NCBI RefSeq assembly: GCF_002234375.1
Contig: NZ_NMQV01000009.1
Location: 1-64,000, forward strand
Reading direction: 5' to 3'
Source: Pseudomonas fluvialis
GTDB taxonomy: Bacteria; Pseudomonadota; Gammaproteobacteria; Pseudomonadales; Pseudomonadaceae
Length of the DNA: 64,000 nucleotides
The position numbers and the translations under genes were made by a program. The notes beneath the pieces were generated by a model that worked only from the letters and a program-made list of their open reading frames with translations, had not been told where the DNA came from and did no database searches. Below, in pieces: positions 61,793-64,000 of this stretch (its first letter is position 1; each line of letters opens with the position of its first letter).

Positions 61793-63967
61793 TCAGAACT
61801 CGAGTTCCGCCGTGAAGTAGACGCGGTGGCGCTGGTCGTTGCGGCTTTCCCTTTGAATCTGTTGGCCGTTGTATAGCACCTCACGCCAGGCCAGGGTGCC
61901 ACTGTCCAGGCGCTGTTGCCAGACACCGGCCAATTCCAGTTGGCTACTGCCCAGTTGCAGGCGCTTGGCCAGGCGCAGATCGAGACGCTGGAAGGGTTGC
62001 TCGTTGAGGGCTTCCATCTGGTAGTAGAACAGGCTGCTGCTCCAGCCCTGCCCCCAGTCGGCCAGCCAGCCGGTGGAGCCACTGTGTCGTGCGCTCTGGT
62101 GCTTGTCGTTGGGGTTGCTGGGATCGTCTTCGATATAGGCGTAGCTGAGACGCAGGCGGTCACGGCTGCTGGCACGCCAGTCCAGTTGGGTTTCCATGCC
62201 GCGCAGGCTGATGCTGCTGTTATTACTGGCGGGAATGGCGTTGTTGAGCAACGGTTCGCTGATCAGGCCGCTGATATGGTCATCGAACAGCTTGACGTCC
62301 AGGCTCAGTTGCCATGCTTCGAAGTGACCGTTGTAACCGATTTCCCGCGAGCGCATGCGTTCGTTATCGAGGTTCTCCGGCCCCTGATTACTGACAAAGT
62401 AATAGGCGTCGGAGCGTCCGTAGATGTTCGGCGAGATATCGGTGATCCAATAGCTCCAGTTCGGCGTGCTTTCGAACAGGTCGGGTGAGCGGACCGCTTC
62501 CGAGTACAGTGCGCGCAGGCCGTGACCGGGGGCCAGCAGGTAATTGACGGCCAGGCGTGGGGTCAGCGAGTCGCCTCCGAGCTGGTCGTATTCGTACATG
62601 GCGCCACCTTGCAGCAACCAGCGCTCGCTGGCTTGCCATTCAAGATGGCCGAACAAGCGACCCAGGTTGTTGTGCGTGCTGCCGGCGAAATAAGTCTGCG
62701 AGTCGGCCTGGTCACGCCGCAGGCTGACGCCACTGAGCAGGCGCAGGTCGTCGGTAAGGCTAAGGGTGTCGAGCAATTCGATTTCCGCGCGACTTTCGCG
62801 CAGGTCCTGATTCACCGTGCCGCAGGTTTCCTGGCGCCCGGAACCATTGAGCCATTCATTGATGATCTGGTTGGCCAGTGCCTGTTCGGCGGCTACCTGG
62901 CTGGTTGCGGTGAAGCCGCTGAGGGCAAAACGCTGGGCAAATTGCGGGTTCATCTGCCAAAGCTGTCGCAGCGGGGGGTAGTAGCTGAGCGCGGCGTCAC
63001 AAGCCCGCCAGCTGCGCAGGTGCTCCCAGTGCTGCAGGTTGCCTTGCAGTTGCAGGCTGTGTTGCGGCGAGAGGTCGATATTCCAGCGCACACTGGCTGC
63101 GTAGTCGCGTACCTGGGTGTCGCTGCCTTGGTCGCCGGGGCTGTAGGGGCCGAAGACCGGGCGATAGGTGTAGGGCTGCTGGTTGCTACCTTCGCTGAGA
63201 GCCAGTTGCCAGCTCAGCTGCTGCTGGCTGTCCAGATCATGCTCAGCCGATAGCAACAGGCGATTGAGCCGCCGGTCGTCACGCAGTGGTTGTTGATTGG
63301 CGTCTTTGTCGAAACCGTTATCCGCCTGGCCGGACAGCGACAGTCGTAGTGCCCCGTTGTCGAGGGCCTGGCCATGGCTGGCATACCAGTCATTGATGCC
63401 CGTCTGGCCATAGCGCCATTGCAGGCGGGTGCCGAGGCTGTCCTGGGGCTTACGGCTGATGATATTGACCACCCCGAGCAGGGCATTGGCGCCATAGCTC
63501 ACCGTATTGGGGCCGCGGAAGACTTCGATGCGCTCGATATCCTCGATGGCCAGTGGCAGGTCGAACCAGTCAACGGTTGCCAGCCCTGGGCGATAGACCG
63601 AGCGCCCATCGATCAACACCTGCAGGCGACGTGCCTCGCTACTGTTGCTGCCGTGGTAGTTGACGGTGGCCAGGTTGCCTTGCCGGTAGCTGACCATCAT
63701 GCCGGGCACCAGCCGCATCAGTTCGGCGATGTCGCGTGCACCGCTAGCGCGAATCAACTCGCGATCAAGTACCGTCATGGCGCCCGGAACGGCTGCCGGT
63801 GCCTGCTTGAGGCGCGTGGCGGTGAGCACGCTGGGCAGCTCGCTGTCGCTGGCAAACAAATCATCCTGGCTGGCAAAGGCCTGGGCTAGTCCGGGCAGCA
63901 AGAGGGCTAAGGTGGGCAGAAGGCAACGCAAAGCGGCGCATCCTTGGACTGTCTCTGATGCGGGCAT
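61793..63967 (-). CDS. TonB-dependent outer-membrane receptor
   Basis: A 724-residue beta-barrel receptor with a plug domain near the N-terminus (ELPSVLTATRLKQAPAAVPGAMTVLDRELIRASGARDIAELMRLVPGM, RLQVLIDGRSVYRP, ERIEVFRGPNTVSYGANALLGVVNIISRKP) and a C-terminal aromatic ending (HRVYFTAELEF) as barrel proteins require. There is no signalling extension of the FecA/FpvA kind. The region is of the CirA/vitamin B12-like group; the ligand is unknown. ATG 63967 lacks a clear ribosome site; TTG at 63928 (MRCLLPTLALLLPGLAQA) has AAGGA ahead and begins exactly at a signal peptide, so it may be the real start. Confidence 0.92.
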   Translation of the reverse strand: MPASETVQGCAALRCLLPTLALLLPGLAQAFASQDDLFASDSELPSVLTATRLKQAPAAVPGAMTVLDRELIRASGARDIAELMRLVPGMMVSYRQGNLATVNYHGSNSSEARRLQVLIDGRSVYRPGLATVDWFDLPLAIEDIERIEVFRGPNTVSYGANALLGVVNIISRKPQDSLGTRLQWRYGQTGINDWYASHGQALDNGALRLSLSGQADNGFDKDANQQPLRDDRRLNRLLLSAEHDLDSQQQLSWQLALSEGSNQQPYTYRPVFGPYSPGDQGSDTQVRDYAASVRWNIDLSPQHSLQLQGNLQHWEHLRSWRACDAALSYYPPLRQLWQMNPQFAQRFALSGFTATSQVAAEQALANQIINEWLNGSGRQETCGTVNQDLRESRAEIELLDTLSLTDDLRLLSGVSLRRDQADSQTYFAGSTHNNLGRLFGHLEWQASERWLLQGGAMYEYDQLGGDSLTPRLAVNYLLAPGHGLRALYSEAVRSPDLFESTPNWSYWITDISPNIYGRSDAYYFVSNQGPENLDNERMRSREIGYNGHFEAWQLSLDVKLFDDHISGLISEPLLNNAIPASNNSSISLRGMETQLDWRASSRDRLRLSYAYIEDDPSNPNDKHQSARHSGSTGWLADWGQGWSSSLFYYQMEALNEQPFQRLDLRLAKRLQLGSSQLELAGVWQQRLDSGTLAWREVLYNGQQIQRESRNDQRHRVYFTAELEF

Positions 63968-64000
63968 GTTAACCGAGGCTCGGCGCTTTGCCAGTAGCTA

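Overview
This 64 kb window is a stretch of chromosome from a Pseudomonas or very close relative (Gammaproteobacteria, high GC). The assignment rests on gene order. tRNA-Arg/His/Leu, tig, clpP, clpX, lon, hupB and ppiD lie in a row; fadB-fadA, fabB-fabA and the run fadH - coiled-coil protein - PLP enzyme - CNB/rhodanese protein - nadK - phosphoesterase - rhomboid - yeaC - DUF2797 - pepN - YCF48 - MMPL follow arrangements I recall from Pseudomonas genomes. Nearly all of it is core chromosome. The one mobile-element trace is the end of an IS4-type insertion sequence at the left edge.

Positions 1-14000 are a nitrate assimilation region, all on the minus strand: an ABC nitrate transporter (nrtA-nrtB-nrtD), a thioesterase, an MFS nitrate transporter followed by a fused PP2C phosphatase/Ser-Thr kinase, and then nirB-nirD-nitrate reductase-cobA. 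CobA makes the siroheme precursor that NirB needs. Three near-consensus sigma-54 promoters (about 6769-6785, 10116-10131, 13845-13860), two with NtrC-like upstream sites, tie the three transcription units into one nitrogen-controlled set. Positions 14000-18000 hold alaC, a membrane chemoreceptor and folD.

Positions 18000-27200 are the protein-quality-control block: three tRNAs, trigger factor, ClpP, ClpX, Lon (with a heat-shock promoter), HU-beta and PpiD. A very structured non-coding gap lies between hupB and ppiD. Positions 27200-36100 concern fatty-acid degradation (fadB, fadA, and fadH for unsaturated acids). Between them lie an orphan periplasmic binding-type protein and a truncated nitrilase-like gene coupled to an AraC-type regulator.

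Positions 36300-51400 are tightly packed, often overlapping housekeeping genes, several with TTG starts, ending with an MMPL exporter, a transglutaminase-like protein and small conserved genes. Positions 51500-57000 carry a PAS-GGDEF-EAL protein with a broken GGDEF site, a YadGH-type ABC exporter and two small conserved proteins. Positions 57000-58800 are fabB-fabA with a likely FabR/DesT-type operator upstream. The window closes with a tightly coupled minus-strand trio at 58990-63967: TonB-dependent receptor, stand-alone periplasmic binding-type protein and hybrid sensor kinase. This trio is the best candidate here for an uncharacterised sensing system.
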